In this document: piece after piece, positions 8,204 through 17,323 of the stretch | Layout: each line of letters starts with the position of its first letter | Numbering within the stretch: the stretch's first letter is position 1 | Assembly: GCA_041751875.1 (NCBI GenBank) | Contig: JBGSIC010000007.1 | Location: 1-35,763 of the forward strand | Length of the DNA stretch: 35,763 nucleotides | Direction: 5' to 3' | Source: JBGSIC01 sp041751875 | GTDB lineage: Bacteria; Bdellovibrionota; FAC87; UBA2466; JACKAF01 | Position numbers and translations under genes: made by a program | The notes under the pieces: generated by a model | The model's input: the letters and a program-made list of their open reading frames with translations, nothing else | Database searches by the model: none | Told to the model about the DNA's origin: nothing

Positions 8204-9274
8204 ATGGATACTTTAGATCGTTATCTCCTGCGAGAGTTCCTCGTTTATTTTTTTGTGACCGTGCTTGGCCTGGTTGCTCTGTATCTTGTCATCGATTTTT
8301 TCTCGCGCTTCTGGAGCTCTAACCTCCCATTCAACAAACTCCTTCTTCTTTATGTCTACAAGGTCCCCGAGATCACGGAGCTCTTTGTTCCGGTTGCGGT
8401 GTTGATGTCTACTCTCTTGGTGACGATTAACCTCTCTCGACAAAATGAAATGCTAGCGATCTACGCCGGCGGAATGGGGCAAATTCGCATCACCTCGACG
8501 TTTATTACGATTGTTTCGGTGCTCTCAACGATTTCTTTTCTGCTGTTTGATTCTCTGGTTCCCACGCTACAGAAAAAGCAGTTCATGATCAAAAGAGGGA
8601 TCGAGTCTTCCCAAACCAATATTATGGCTTTTTTCCCTAGTCGTTCCTGGTACCGCGAAGAAAACCGCATCTACCAGGTGGGATCTTTCGATGCGCGTAC
8701 CCAGACCCTTGAAGACGTTAGTGTTTACTATCTTGACCCGCGTTTTAAGATTACCGAACGCGTTCAAGCCCACTCGGCCCGCTATACCGGGGCAGAATGG
8801 ATTCTTGAGGATGGGCTTCGTATTACCTATCCCGATGATAAGTTTCCGGCGGTAGAAAAATTTACGGAACTGGGTGGACTCATTTCCTATCCTCCCGCAC
8901 GGTTTGAAGTTCTTTTTGACGATAAGCAATATCTTCGGCTACGAGAACTCCGCTACCGAATTCAGGAAAACAGAGCGTTAAGTTTGGATACCACCAAGCC
9001 CGCTATTGGCTACCATGAGCGCCTAGCGGTGGTTTTCTCGCCTCTGATTTTTGCCTTATTAGCCATTCCTCTTGGATCCAATCCCTTCCGAAACACTTCC
9101 AATTCTAGAGGGGTGGGCTACTGCTTTTTCATTGTTTTGCTTTATCTCGTTTTGTTCCGTCTCTCTCTATCTTTGGGTAAAGGGGGTCACCTTTCCCCCA
9201 TTATTGCGGGCTGGACGCCGAATGTGCTATTTCTGGCCTACGCGTTATACGCACTGAAGAAAAGCCGCTTTTGA
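8204..9274 (+). CDS. LptF/LptG (YjgP/YjgQ) family permease of lipopolysaccharide export
   Basis: Inner-membrane permease subunit of the Lpt machine, which pulls LPS out of the inner membrane with the ATPase LptB. The 356 residues show the family layout: three N-terminal membrane segments (about 12-33, 60-77, 100-120), a periplasmic beta domain (about 130-265) and three C-terminal segments (about 274-292, 304-323, 332-352). The opening DRYLLREFLVYF and the AIPLGS turn after segment 4 are typical. I cannot tell LptF from LptG. Usually the two are adjacent, but only one is present here, between alaS and def. It starts 9 nt after alaS, so it is probably co-transcribed. Confidence 0.9.
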   Translation: MDTLDRYLLREFLVYFFVTVLGLVALYLVIDFFSRFWSSNLPFNKLLLLYVYKVPEITELFVPVAVLMSTLLVTINLSRQNEMLAIYAGGMGQIRITSTFITIVSVLSTISFLLFDSLVPTLQKKQFMIKRGIESSQTNIMAFFPSRSWYREENRIYQVGSFDARTQTLEDVSVYYLDPRFKITERVQAHSARYTGAEWILEDGLRITYPDDKFPAVEKFTELGGLISYPPARFEVLFDDKQYLRLRELRYRIQENRALSLDTTKPAIGYHERLAVVFSPLIFALLAIPLGSNPFRNTSNSRGVGYCFFIVLLYLVLFRLSLSLGKGGHLSPIIAGWTPNVLFLAYALYALKKSRF

Positions 9275-9284
9275 CGAGTGTTCA

Positions 9285-9785
9285 TTGCTAGAAATTCTTA
9301 CATACCCCGATCCCCGGTTAAAGCAGATTTCCAAGCCCGTCACTGAATTCGACGCCAATTTTCACTCTCTGTTAGATCAAATGGCGGTCACCATGTACGC
9401 AAGCAATGGAATCGGTTTGGCCGCTCCTCAAGTAGGACATTTCGTGCGCGCGTTCATCGTAGATATTAGCAGTCAGGATGAAAACAGAACGCGCCTGATG
9501 GAGTTTGTGAATCCCCGTTTTTCGAACGGAAAAGGGAAAATTGATTTTGAAGAAGCTTGTTTAAGTGTGCCAGGAGCTTCCGAGTTTGTTCGTCGCAAAT
9601 CGGATATCGTTGTCGACTATCAAGACCGCTTTGGTAATCCACAGAGTTTAGAAGCCTCCGGACTCTTAGCAGTCGCTACGCAACACGAAAACGACCATTT
9701 GGATGGCATTTTATTTATCGACCGCCTTTCTTTGCTGAAGCGGAAACTTCTGACAAAGAAAATTACCAAGGCGCTGTCACTGTAA
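9285..9785 (+). CDS. def: Peptide deformylase
   Basis: Removes the formyl group from the N-terminal methionine of new proteins. The 166 residues carry all three metal-site motifs: GIGLAAPQ (42-49), EACLS with metal ligand C92 (EGCLS in most homologues, Ala for Gly here), and HENDHLDG with H134, H138 and catalytic E135. The start is a TTG at 9285, 10 nt after the permease stop, with GAG about 7 nt upstream. fmt follows 15 nt later. This def-fmt pairing is very common, since the two enzymes add and remove the same formyl group. Confidence 0.96.
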   Translation: MLEILTYPDPRLKQISKPVTEFDANFHSLLDQMAVTMYASNGIGLAAPQVGHFVRAFIVDISSQDENRTRLMEFVNPRFSNGKGKIDFEEACLSVPGASEFVRRKSDIVVDYQDRFGNPQSLEASGLLAVATQHENDHLDGILFIDRLSLLKRKLLTKKITKALSL

Positions 9786-9800
9786 GGAAGTTTCAAGCCG

Positions 9801-10727
9801 ATGCGTTACCTTTTTATGGGAACTCCCCCCATCGCGACCGAGATTCTGCAAAGCCTGGTTAAGGCCGGATACCACCCCGAAGCCGTCGTCACCCAGCCTC
9901 CTAAGCCAGCGGGCCGTGGTCAGAAAGAGCAGTCGACGGATGTCGCTCGTTACGCGCGACAGATGGGCTGGCCCGTACACGAAGTAAAAAACGTAAACAC
10001 ACCAGAATTGCTGAGGGAGCTAAAGAATTATGAGGTGGATCTCGTTTTCGTAGTCGCCTTCGGACAGATTTTGAAAGCGGAAGTACTCGCGCTCCCAAAG
10101 TTGTTTTGTCTGAATGTGCATGCTTCCCTTTTACCCGCCTATCGCGGAGCCGGTCCTGTTCAGTGGGCTATCTGGAAGGGGGAAAAAGAAACGGGAGTTA
10201 CCATTCAGAAGATGGTGCGTGAATTAGATGCTGGCGACATTTTCCTGCAAAAAAGAGTTCCTATCGATAGCGAGGAAACCAGTGCACAACTTCTCAAAAA
10301 ATTAGCGCTTCTGGGGAGTGAGTGCGCTGTCGACGCCTTCAAAAAGTGCGAACGCAAAGATTATAGTTTTACTCCGCAAGACCCGCAAAAAGTAACTTAC
10401 GCACCCAAGATTGAAAAAGAACAAGCTGCGATTAATTGGAGTCAAAGCGCTCAAGAAATAAAAAATCAGATACGTGCGCTTCAACCTTGGCCAGTGGCAT
10501 CGACGGTTCTCCAGGGTAGCCGCCTTTTAATCTTTGGCTGCGAAGTTTTAGGGGAAAAATCTTCGGCTCCAAGCGGAAGTTTGAAAACCGATGGAAGTTC
10601 TTACCTCCATGTCGCCTGCGGCGATGGTTCGGTGCTCGCCTTGACTGTTCTACAGCTGGAGAATAGAAAAAGGCTCGCCATCGGTGATTTCCTCAGAGGG
10701 TATTCCATAACCACTACGAGACTTTAA
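9801..10727 (+). CDS. fmt: Methionyl-tRNA formyltransferase
   Basis: Formylates Met-tRNAi using 10-formyl-tetrahydrofolate. At 308 residues it is the normal length, with an N-terminal hydrolase-like Rossmann domain (about 1-205) and a C-terminal OB-like tRNA-binding domain. The catalytic residues N105 and H107 lie in LNVHASLLPAYRGAGPV, and the catalytic Asp is in ELDAGD (about 143). The substrate loop TQPPKPAGRG (31-40) matches the usual TQPDKPAGRG with one change. An AAGGAAG ribosome binding site lies about 10 nt before the ATG. It is followed by rpe after 20 nt. Confidence 0.97.
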   Translation: MRYLFMGTPPIATEILQSLVKAGYHPEAVVTQPPKPAGRGQKEQSTDVARYARQMGWPVHEVKNVNTPELLRELKNYEVDLVFVVAFGQILKAEVLALPKLFCLNVHASLLPAYRGAGPVQWAIWKGEKETGVTIQKMVRELDAGDIFLQKRVPIDSEETSAQLLKKLALLGSECAVDAFKKCERKDYSFTPQDPQKVTYAPKIEKEQAAINWSQSAQEIKNQIRALQPWPVASTVLQGSRLLIFGCEVLGEKSSAPSGSLKTDGSSYLHVACGDGSVLALTVLQLENRKRLAIGDFLRGYSITTTRL

Positions 10728-10747
10728 ATGAGAATCGAGGACAAGAC

Positions 10748-11407
10748 ATGAGTTTTCAAATTGCCCCTTCCCTTCTTGCTTGCGATTTTTCTCGGTTGGG
10801 CGAGGAAATTCGGGCGGTGGAAAAGGCCGGAGCGGACGTCTTGCATCTCGATATTATGGATGGGCACTTCGTTCCCAACATCACTTTTGGAATGCCTATT
10901 ATTGAAAAGATTCGACCTTTGACCAAGCTTCCCCTTGATGCCCATCTGATGATCACAGACGCGGATAAGTACATTGAGGCCTTTAAGGATGTTGGATGTG
11001 ATTGGATTTCGGTGCACGTTGAGGCCTGTCCGCATCTCAACCGCACCCTCAATCAGATTCGTAAGCTAGGGATGAAGGCAGGGATTGCGATTAACCCGGG
11101 CACTTCGCTGGCGATGCTCGAAGGCGCGCTGTCTGAAGCGGACTATGTTTTGATAATGAGCGTCAACCCCGGGTTCGGCGGCCAGGGCTTTATCGACCAA
11201 TCTCTCGACCGTGTGCGACAGCTCAAGAGACAACTCACTGAAAAGACTACGAAAATTCAAATTGACGGGGGCATTAAAGAGTCCAATATTCGAAGGGTAG
11301 TTGATGCGGGGGCGGACATCTTGGTTATTGGAACGGGGCTATTTGCGGCTCCGGACTATCAAGCCCAAATAAAGAAGCTTCGCGCGGCCGCTCTCGCAGT
11401 GGCTTAG
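10748..11407 (+). CDS. rpe: Ribulose-phosphate 3-epimerase
   Basis: Interconverts ribulose 5-phosphate and xylulose 5-phosphate in the pentose phosphate pathway. The 219-residue TIM barrel starts with the signature QIAPSLLACDF. The metal and catalytic residues are visible: H33 and D35 in HLDIMDGHFVPN, H66 in DAHLM, and D173 in IQIDGGI. MSVNPGFGGQGF (137-148) is the mobile active-site loop and phosphate region. A GAGG site lies about 7 nt before the ATG. It closes the alaS-permease-def-fmt block; 48 nt of T-rich sequence without a convincing stem separate it from hutH, so read-through into hut is possible. Confidence 0.97.
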   Translation: MSFQIAPSLLACDFSRLGEEIRAVEKAGADVLHLDIMDGHFVPNITFGMPIIEKIRPLTKLPLDAHLMITDADKYIEAFKDVGCDWISVHVEACPHLNRTLNQIRKLGMKAGIAINPGTSLAMLEGALSEADYVLIMSVNPGFGGQGFIDQSLDRVRQLKRQLTEKTTKIQIDGGIKESNIRRVVDAGADILVIGTGLFAAPDYQAQIKKLRAAALAVA

Positions 11408-11455
11408 TTTACATTCCGTTTTTCTTTTTTTCTTATCCGTGGGGACGGGGGATAC

Positions 11456-13027
11456 ATGGTGCATTTAGACGGGGAGTCACTCTCCTTTGAAACCTTTGAG
11501 CGCATTGTTTGCCGCAATGAAAAGGTTGAAATTAACGAACAGACTTTAATCAAGCTCCACCAATCTCGCGACGTGGTGGAGAAAGCGATCACCTCGGGTG
11601 AACGCATCTACAGTATTAACACCGGATTTGGCATTCTCAGTAAGGTCACCATCGCATCGGACCAACTCGATCAGCTACAGGTCAATCTCATCCGAAGCCA
11701 TTGTTCGGGTGTGGGTGAAGTTCACACCGAAGAAGAATCACGCGCCATTCTTTTGCTTCGGACCAATGTCTTGGCCAAAGGTTATAGTGGCGCCAGACCC
11801 GAGCTCGTGGAATTTCTCGCCGAGATGCTGAATCAAAAAATTCATCCCGTCATCCCCTCCAAAGGATCGGTTGGCGCGAGCGGAGATTTAGCTCCTCTCG
11901 CTCATCTAGGTGCGGTTGTGATCGGCGAAGGCGAGGCATTTATAGAAGGAAAAAGAATGCCGGGAGCGGAAGCTCTAGCGAAAGCGGGTATGAAACCCTT
12001 TCGCTTGGCTCCCAAAGAAGGTCTTTCTCTTATCAATGGCACTCAACAAATGACCGCTTCCGGCGCACTCACCTGGCTAAAAGCCAAGGAACTCGTCGCG
12101 CTAGCGGACCTAGTTTGTTGTTGCAGTTTGGAAGGCGTACTAGGAACCGCAGCGGCCTACGCTGACTGGGTTCATCAAACGCGTCCGCATCCTGGCCAAA
12201 TCGCCTCGGCGCAAGCGATGTCTCGTCTCATGGGCGGAAGCGAAATTTGGCAAAGCCACATTGACTGCGATCGGGTGCAAGATCCTTATTCATTCCGTTG
12301 TGCGCCGCAAGTGCATGGTGCCGCACGGGATCTTATTGAAACCGTGGGACGCACTTTGGAAATCGAGTTTAACTCAGCCACTGATAATCCCTTGGTAAAC
12401 TGGAAAACGAAGGAACTCGTGTCCAATGGAAACTTTCATGGTCAACCGGTCGCCTTTGTACTCGACATCTTGGGAATGGCCCTTTCAGAACTTTCCAGTT
12501 TGTCGGAACGCCGGACGTCAAAATTGATTGATCCGAATTTCAGCGGACTTCCCACATTCCTCGTAGAGAAAGAAGGCCTCAACTCCGGCTTTATGATGCC
12601 CCAGGTGACGGCCGCCGCTTTGGTCGCAGAAAACCGTCTGCTCACCCATCCAGGCTCCACCGATTCCATACCGACCAACAACGAAAAAGAAGACCACGTG
12701 AGTATGGGGCCACTGTGCGCCCGCAAGGCCAAAACGATTTTGCAAAACGCACAATACGTACTGGCGATCGAGTTACTCACCGCATGTCAGGCGCTAGAGT
12801 TTCGTAAGCCACTGCAGCCCGGTGTAGGACCGCGTGAAGCGCTTCGCTTCGTCCGGACTTTGGTACCCAAAGTAGATGAAGACCGTGCGCTGAGTCCCGA
12901 TATCGAAAAGATCGCACTTCAGTTCGCGTCTGGTGCACTCTATCAGTTCGCCAAACAGCATACTCCGCTTGAGGCGCCGAAGAGCGCGCCCATGAAAACG
13001 CGCGTTGAAAAGAGTCCACGAGCATAA
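11456..13027 (+). CDS. hutH: Histidine ammonia-lyase (histidase)
   Basis: First step of histidine breakdown: histidine to trans-urocanate plus ammonia. The 523 residues include the Ala-Ser-Gly triad that cyclises to the MIO electrophile (A141-S142-G143 in GSVGASGDLAPLAHL), the catalytic Tyr in YSINTGFG (Y52), and the conserved NGTQ and FMMPQVTAAALVAENR segments. The C terminus runs slightly beyond most homologues (about 510 residues) with a basic, low-complexity tail. The start is ATG at 11456 after a purine-rich GGGGACGGGG stretch. hutU follows after 12 nt and hutI directly after that, giving one hutHUI operon. Confidence 0.97.
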   Translation: MVHLDGESLSFETFERIVCRNEKVEINEQTLIKLHQSRDVVEKAITSGERIYSINTGFGILSKVTIASDQLDQLQVNLIRSHCSGVGEVHTEEESRAILLLRTNVLAKGYSGARPELVEFLAEMLNQKIHPVIPSKGSVGASGDLAPLAHLGAVVIGEGEAFIEGKRMPGAEALAKAGMKPFRLAPKEGLSLINGTQQMTASGALTWLKAKELVALADLVCCCSLEGVLGTAAAYADWVHQTRPHPGQIASAQAMSRLMGGSEIWQSHIDCDRVQDPYSFRCAPQVHGAARDLIETVGRTLEIEFNSATDNPLVNWKTKELVSNGNFHGQPVAFVLDILGMALSELSSLSERRTSKLIDPNFSGLPTFLVEKEGLNSGFMMPQVTAAALVAENRLLTHPGSTDSIPTNNEKEDHVSMGPLCARKAKTILQNAQYVLAIELLTACQALEFRKPLQPGVGPREALRFVRTLVPKVDEDRALSPDIEKIALQFASGALYQFAKQHTPLEAPKSAPMKTRVEKSPRA

Positions 13028-13039
13028 TAGGGGTAAGGG

Positions 13040-14686
13040 ATGGCATCCATACACGCTCCGCGAGGAAACCAACTTCAGTGTCAGGGATGGGTTCAAGAAG
13101 CTGCGCTTCGCATGCTGATGAACAACCTGGATCCGGACGTCGCTGAGCGGCCAGAAGACCTGGTGGTTTACGGGGGAAGCGGAAAAGCGGCGCGCAACTG
13201 GGACTGCTACCACGCCATTATCAAAACACTCCGAACTTTGCGAAATGATGAAACCCTCCTGGTTCAGTCAGGCAAGCCCGTAGGTGTGTTTCGCTCGCAT
13301 GAAAACGCCCCCCGAGTCCTTCTTGCCAATTCACTCCTGGTTCCCGCTTGGGCCAACTGGAAGCATTTCCGCGAGCTTGAGCAAAAAGGTCTCATGATGT
13401 TTGGCCAGATGACGGCCGGGAGCTGGATATACATCGGCAGCCAAGGAATTGTTCAGGGAACCTATGAAACCTTTGTGGCCGCGGGGAAAAAACATTTTCA
13501 AGGAAGTCTCGCAGGCCGCTGGATCTTGTCTGCCGGATTGGGGGGAATGGGTGGCGCTCAGCCGCTTGCCGCCACGATGGCCGGGGCAAGCTTCCTGGGA
13601 ATCGAAATTGATCCCACCCGTATTCGGCGCCGGCTAGAAACTGGCTATCTCGATGTGATGGAAACAGATCTCGACAAGGCACTGGAAATTATGGTGCAGG
13701 CAAAAAAGGAAAAGCGGGCCATTTCCGTGGGCCTTCTTGGGAATGCCGCCGACCTCGTTCCGAAAATAGCCCAAGGCGATATTCTGCCGGATCTCGTGAC
13801 TGACCAAACTTCGGCTCACGACCCTTTACTCGGCTATATTCCCCAAAACATGACGGTCGAGGAAGCGGCCATGCTGAGAGAATCTGATCCCGATCGGTAT
13901 CTTGAGAAGTCTCGTGCATCGATTGCTGTTCACGTAAAAGGCATGCTCGCCTTCCTGGAACAAAATATTCCGACCTTTGATTACGGCAACAACATCCGCG
14001 CGGTCGCCGAGCAAGAAGGCGTTACGGATGCCTTTAATATTCCCGGTTTCGTGCCCGAGTACATCCGCCCCTTATTTTGTGAGGGCAAAGGGCCTTTCCG
14101 GTGGGTAGCCCTCAGTGGAGATCCCGAAGATATCTATGCCACAGACAAACTGATGCTCGAACTCTTCCCTGAGGACAAAGGCTTGCAACGCTGGCTAACT
14201 CTAGCCAAAGAACAAATTAAGTTTCAAGGCTTGCCTGCTCGTATTTGCTGGTTGGGTTACGGTGACAGAGAAAAAGCCGGCCTCGCATTCAACCGTTTGG
14301 TGCGTGAAAAGAAAGTAAAAGCACCCATTGTGATTGGGCGTGATCATTTGGATTGCGGAAGTGTCGCTTCCCCAAATCGTGAAACGGAAAGTATGAAAGA
14401 TGGCAGCGACGCAGTCGCCGACTGGCCTATCCTGAACGCTCTCATCAATTCCGTAAATGGCGCAAGTTGGGTATCCGTCCACCACGGTGGGGGGGTTGGT
14501 ATGGGCTATTCTATCCATGCGGGGATGGTCATTGTCGCTGATGGAACACCTGAGGCGGACGAACGCCTATCACGCGTGCTAAATTCCGATCCGGGCATGG
14601 GCATTTTACGTCATGTGGATGCTGGCTACGATATAGCTCGCAACGTCGCACGCAAACACCAAGTCAATATTCCTATGGGGCTCTAA
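13040..14686 (+). CDS. hutU: Urocanate hydratase (urocanase)
   Basis: Second step of histidine catabolism: hydrates urocanate to 4-imidazolone-5-propionate with tightly bound NAD+ acting as electrophile. The 548 residues are close to the usual 550-560. The urocanase signature FQGLPARICW carries the essential cysteine, C403. The NAD-binding GLGGMGGAQPLAATMAGA region (about 166-183) and the DHLDCGSVASPNRET block are intact. An AAGGG site stands just before the ATG. Its TAA stop is immediately followed by the hutI ATG, so translation of the two is probably coupled. No hut repressor gene is visible nearby. Confidence 0.98.
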   Translation: MASIHAPRGNQLQCQGWVQEAALRMLMNNLDPDVAERPEDLVVYGGSGKAARNWDCYHAIIKTLRTLRNDETLLVQSGKPVGVFRSHENAPRVLLANSLLVPAWANWKHFRELEQKGLMMFGQMTAGSWIYIGSQGIVQGTYETFVAAGKKHFQGSLAGRWILSAGLGGMGGAQPLAATMAGASFLGIEIDPTRIRRRLETGYLDVMETDLDKALEIMVQAKKEKRAISVGLLGNAADLVPKIAQGDILPDLVTDQTSAHDPLLGYIPQNMTVEEAAMLRESDPDRYLEKSRASIAVHVKGMLAFLEQNIPTFDYGNNIRAVAEQEGVTDAFNIPGFVPEYIRPLFCEGKGPFRWVALSGDPEDIYATDKLMLELFPEDKGLQRWLTLAKEQIKFQGLPARICWLGYGDREKAGLAFNRLVREKKVKAPIVIGRDHLDCGSVASPNRETESMKDGSDAVADWPILNALINSVNGASWVSVHHGGGVGMGYSIHAGMVIVADGTPEADERLSRVLNSDPGMGILRHVDAGYDIARNVARKHQVNIPMGL

Positions 14687-15901
14687 ATGGAAAAAGTACT
14701 CTACAACAATATCGGCCAGCTACTTACCCTTGCTGGGGTCGCTAAAAAGCAAGGGCGTGCGCCCACTGAGAGTGACCTGGGAATCATCGAAAATGCCGCG
14801 ATGGTAGTTGATTCAGCAACCAATAAAATTGAATGGATCGGTGAGCAGAAAAATATCCCTACTCCCTTTCGTAAGCTGGTGAATCAGTTTTCCAGTGAAG
14901 GCGAAGTTTGGCTGCCTGAGCTTGTAGAATGCCACACGCATCTTGTGTGCGCGGGCAACCGTCATCATGATTATGCTCAGCGCTGCGCGGGAAAAACCTA
15001 TCAGGAAATCGCCGCCGCCGGAGGGGGAATTCTCACTACCCTTAAACACACCCGCGAAGCGGGCTACACAGCCCTCTATGAAAGCGCGCTAAAAGAATTA
15101 GAGCGCTTTCAGAAGTTTGGTGTGGGTGCGGTGGAAATTAAGACGGGTTATGGTCTTACGCTGGAAAGTGAAATAGAAATCTTGGAGGTCATCGCCGCAC
15201 TTCAAAAAACCACTTCTCTGACCATCGTCCCTACTTTTATGCCGGCTCATGCGACACCCCCTGAGTACAAGGACAGAACCGATGCTTTTGTCGACGTTAT
15301 TTGCCAAGAATGGATTCCGGAGGTAGCCAAGCGCAATCTTGCTGAGTACTTCGATGCCTTTGTAGAAAAGGGCTTTTTTGATGTCACCCAGACCCGCCGC
15401 ATGTGCGAAGTAGCTCTGCAAAACGGACTTAAACTAAAGCTCCACTGTGATCAATTCAACGACATCGGCGGAACGGACCTGGGATTGGAATTGGGGGTGC
15501 AGAGCATCGATCATCTGGACCACGTCTCAGATGCCAACATCCAAAAACTGGGAAAGGCCGATACGGTAGCTGTCCTACTTCCGGGTGCCTCGCTTTACAC
15601 CGGCACGCCCTATCCGCCCGCACGAAAACTCATTGACGCTGGAGCACGTGTTGCGGTCTCCACAGATTTCAATCCTGGTACCTCACCGAGTCGCAATCTG
15701 CCTTTGATGACCACCCTGGCATGTAGCCAGATGAAGATGACCGTTCCCGAAGCGGTCGTGTCTATTACCTACAACGCGGCCGCTGCGTTGGGACTGGAGA
15801 ACACTTTAGGTACTTTGGAAGTGGGGAAAGAGTTTAGAGTGTGTAGCTTGCGTGCGGATTCCTACGAAGTACTCCCTTACTCGTTTGGAGAAATAGAATA
15901 A
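14687..15901 (+). CDS. hutI: Imidazolonepropionase
   Basis: Third step: opens imidazolone propionate to N-formiminoglutamate. Amidohydrolase-fold enzyme of 404 residues. Metal and active-site residues are visible: the HxH pair H83/H85 in ECHTHLVCAG, H253 in KLHCDQF, H276 in SIDHLDHV, and D327 in VSTDFNPGTSPS. The binding motif AGGGILTTLKHTREA (111-125) is typical of the family. The common DPHTH is ECHTH here, which keeps both histidines. No hutG, hutF or formiminotransferase gene follows; the next gene is convergent and ends one base away. Confidence 0.96.
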   Translation: MEKVLYNNIGQLLTLAGVAKKQGRAPTESDLGIIENAAMVVDSATNKIEWIGEQKNIPTPFRKLVNQFSSEGEVWLPELVECHTHLVCAGNRHHDYAQRCAGKTYQEIAAAGGGILTTLKHTREAGYTALYESALKELERFQKFGVGAVEIKTGYGLTLESEIEILEVIAALQKTTSLTIVPTFMPAHATPPEYKDRTDAFVDVICQEWIPEVAKRNLAEYFDAFVEKGFFDVTQTRRMCEVALQNGLKLKLHCDQFNDIGGTDLGLELGVQSIDHLDHVSDANIQKLGKADTVAVLLPGASLYTGTPYPPARKLIDAGARVAVSTDFNPGTSPSRNLPLMTTLACSQMKMTVPEAVVSITYNAAAALGLENTLGTLEVGKEFRVCSLRADSYEVLPYSFGEIE

Positions 15902-15902
15902 C

Positions 15903-17030
15903 TTATCTTGTTTGGCCCAACGGAAACGCGCCTTTGTTCTGTTGATCTTTTGAGGGTGACTCCTGTTGGCTTGCGGCAGTACTTCGATCACGGCTGGGAA
16001 AAGCCCCTGCTTCAACGGTGCGGCTTACGATAGGAACTCGGCCGCCCGTTTCCTTAGAAAGAAGCATCTCCACCCCACGTAAGTGATGATTTCCTAGCGT
16101 TATATGTAAGTCCTTTTTTTCTTCCAAAGCCCTACAGTAAAGTTTAAGGATGTTTCTTGCCATCAATCTATCTCGCCAGAACACGACTATTTCAGGTGAA
16201 TTTATTTTCCTTGGATCGTGTATCGCTAGGGCTTTTTCCACTTTCTCCTTCAGCCCGGCGGGGACAAGGCTGCTGGTTCGAGTCGGTTCTCGTTCCCCTT
16301 GCGACACAAGTTCCATTAACCATTTGCGTCCCAAGCTACGATGAACTGGATTCTCCGAATGGTTCAAAGGGTGTTCAGCGCTTAGTTTACTGATGCGCCC
16401 GGCGCATGCAGGAGGATCTTCGTCCAAGCAAGCATTGATTACGGCAAAGATAGCCTTTTCGGTTGGATCGGTGGAAGTCTTCGAAAGACTCTCCCAAGTG
16501 TTTTTCATGAACTTGTTGCGACGAAGTTCATAAACTAAACTGTTGGGAGACATTCCAAAGGTGGCTTTCTCTGCAAGCTCCTCGTTGTGACCCAAAAGTA
16601 CGACCACGGCAAAAGCGTATTCGTCTTCGATGCCAAACACAGGGGAATCAACCGGAAGATTTTCGTTAGAGAGGTAGTTTTGCCTATCTTCCTCTTTGTC
16701 CGCAAAAACGCTCTCCAAACCTAAAGAAGTTTTTCCTGCTTTCACGCTTTCATGTTCAACAAGCATGGCTTCGTGTGCGCCATGTGTGTAGTGAGTCTCG
16801 CCTGACAACACAATGCTAGGCAGTGCTCCCGTTTCCAAATCGACGGGGCCCGATCCGCAGTTAAGGTCCATTCCAAGCGGACGGTTTTTGTCGTGGCTTG
16901 CTTTATCGGATTCGAAGGCTCTCTGAGCGTGCCGGCTTTCTTTTTCTGGGGTCTTTGCCTGATCCACAAAGTCGCGACCATGGGCCGTGAGTCCTGGCAG
17001 CAGAGCTAAAATGAGGAGATAGCGTTGCAT
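15903..17030 (-). CDS. Exported protein resembling the TraB/ChaN/EreA (Tiki-like) superfamily
   Basis: A 375-residue protein with a signal peptide (MQRYLLILALLPGLTAHG, cleavage near 18), so probably periplasmic. It resembles the widespread fold that includes TraB, GumN, haem-binding ChaN, erythromycin esterase and Tiki. The N-terminal SGETH (76-80) corresponds to the family GExH loop, E106 in GLESVF to the second acidic site, RDRLMARNI (286-294) to the conserved Arg helix, and TLGNHHLRGVEML (311-323) to the C-terminal GxxH motif. Overall similarity is low, so this is a motif-level call. The middle (about 150-270) is not recognised, and the last 35 residues are low complexity. Whether it is a hydrolase or binds a ligand is unknown. 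It converges on hutI. Confidence 0.55.
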   Translation of the reverse strand: MQRYLLILALLPGLTAHGRDFVDQAKTPEKESRHAQRAFESDKASHDKNRPLGMDLNCGSGPVDLETGALPSIVLSGETHYTHGAHEAMLVEHESVKAGKTSLGLESVFADKEEDRQNYLSNENLPVDSPVFGIEDEYAFAVVVLLGHNEELAEKATFGMSPNSLVYELRRNKFMKNTWESLSKTSTDPTEKAIFAVINACLDEDPPACAGRISKLSAEHPLNHSENPVHRSLGRKWLMELVSQGEREPTRTSSLVPAGLKEKVEKALAIHDPRKINSPEIVVFWRDRLMARNILKLYCRALEEKKDLHITLGNHHLRGVEMLLSKETGGRVPIVSRTVEAGAFPSRDRSTAASQQESPSKDQQNKGAFPLGQTR

Positions 17031-17159
17031 ATTTTGGCAAGGCCAGAAATTGCAAGTCCGAGTCCAGCCTGCTCAGGCATAAATCGGGAACCCACCAAAG
17101 GAGAAAGCGTCGATTCCGATGACAGTTTTCGGGTAAGACACTCTAGATAGCTGAAACCT

Positions 17160-17297
17160 CTAGGGGATCAGACCGCTCAGGCTTGCTAACGCGCCAAGCC
17201 TGCAAACAGCACTTAAACACCCTTTTAAGGCTTCAAAGCCCAATTGTGTTGATTCCTTCCATAATTCCCTGGATGCACCGGCTCTCGGGGCTATCAT
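17160..17297 (-). CDS. Possible 45-residue ORF in the gap below the lipoprotein gene
   Basis: An ATG at 17297 opens 45 codons ending in TAG at 17160, inside the 293-bp gap between the lipoprotein and the TraB-like gene, on the same strand as both. The product is mildly basic with an Ala/Leu-rich C-terminal third (RLGALASLSGLIP). There is no good ribosome binding site and no recognised family. It contains the 8-bp inverted repeat at 17178-17202. It may be chance; I list it because it is the only sizeable open frame in the gap. Confidence 0.15.
   Translation of the reverse strand: MIAPRAGASRELWKESTQLGFEALKGCLSAVCRLGALASLSGLIP
17178..17202. repeat. 8-bp inverted repeat in the 17031-17323 gap
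   Basis: CAGGCTTG (17178-17185) and CAAGCCTG (17195-17202) flank a 9-nt loop. Smaller pairs (GCCTG/CAGGC at 17067-17078 and GGCTT/AAGCC at 17229-17240) lie nearby. None is followed by a T-run on either strand, so this is not a classical terminator for the lipoprotein gene. Otherwise the gap (17031-17323) holds nothing recognisable beyond the 5' region of the TraB-like gene. Confidence 0.3.
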
Positions 17298-17323
17298 TTT
17301 CGTCTACTCAAAAACCAGGGTAG

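Noticed and set aside
11408..11455. Promoter (TTTACA ... TTATCC) or terminator between rpe and hutH
   Set aside because: The spacing would be 19 bp with a poor -10 box, and the T-runs have no preceding stem.
17178..17202. Inverted repeat as terminator of the lipoprotein gene
   Set aside because: No T-run on the relevant side and more than 120 bp past the stop.
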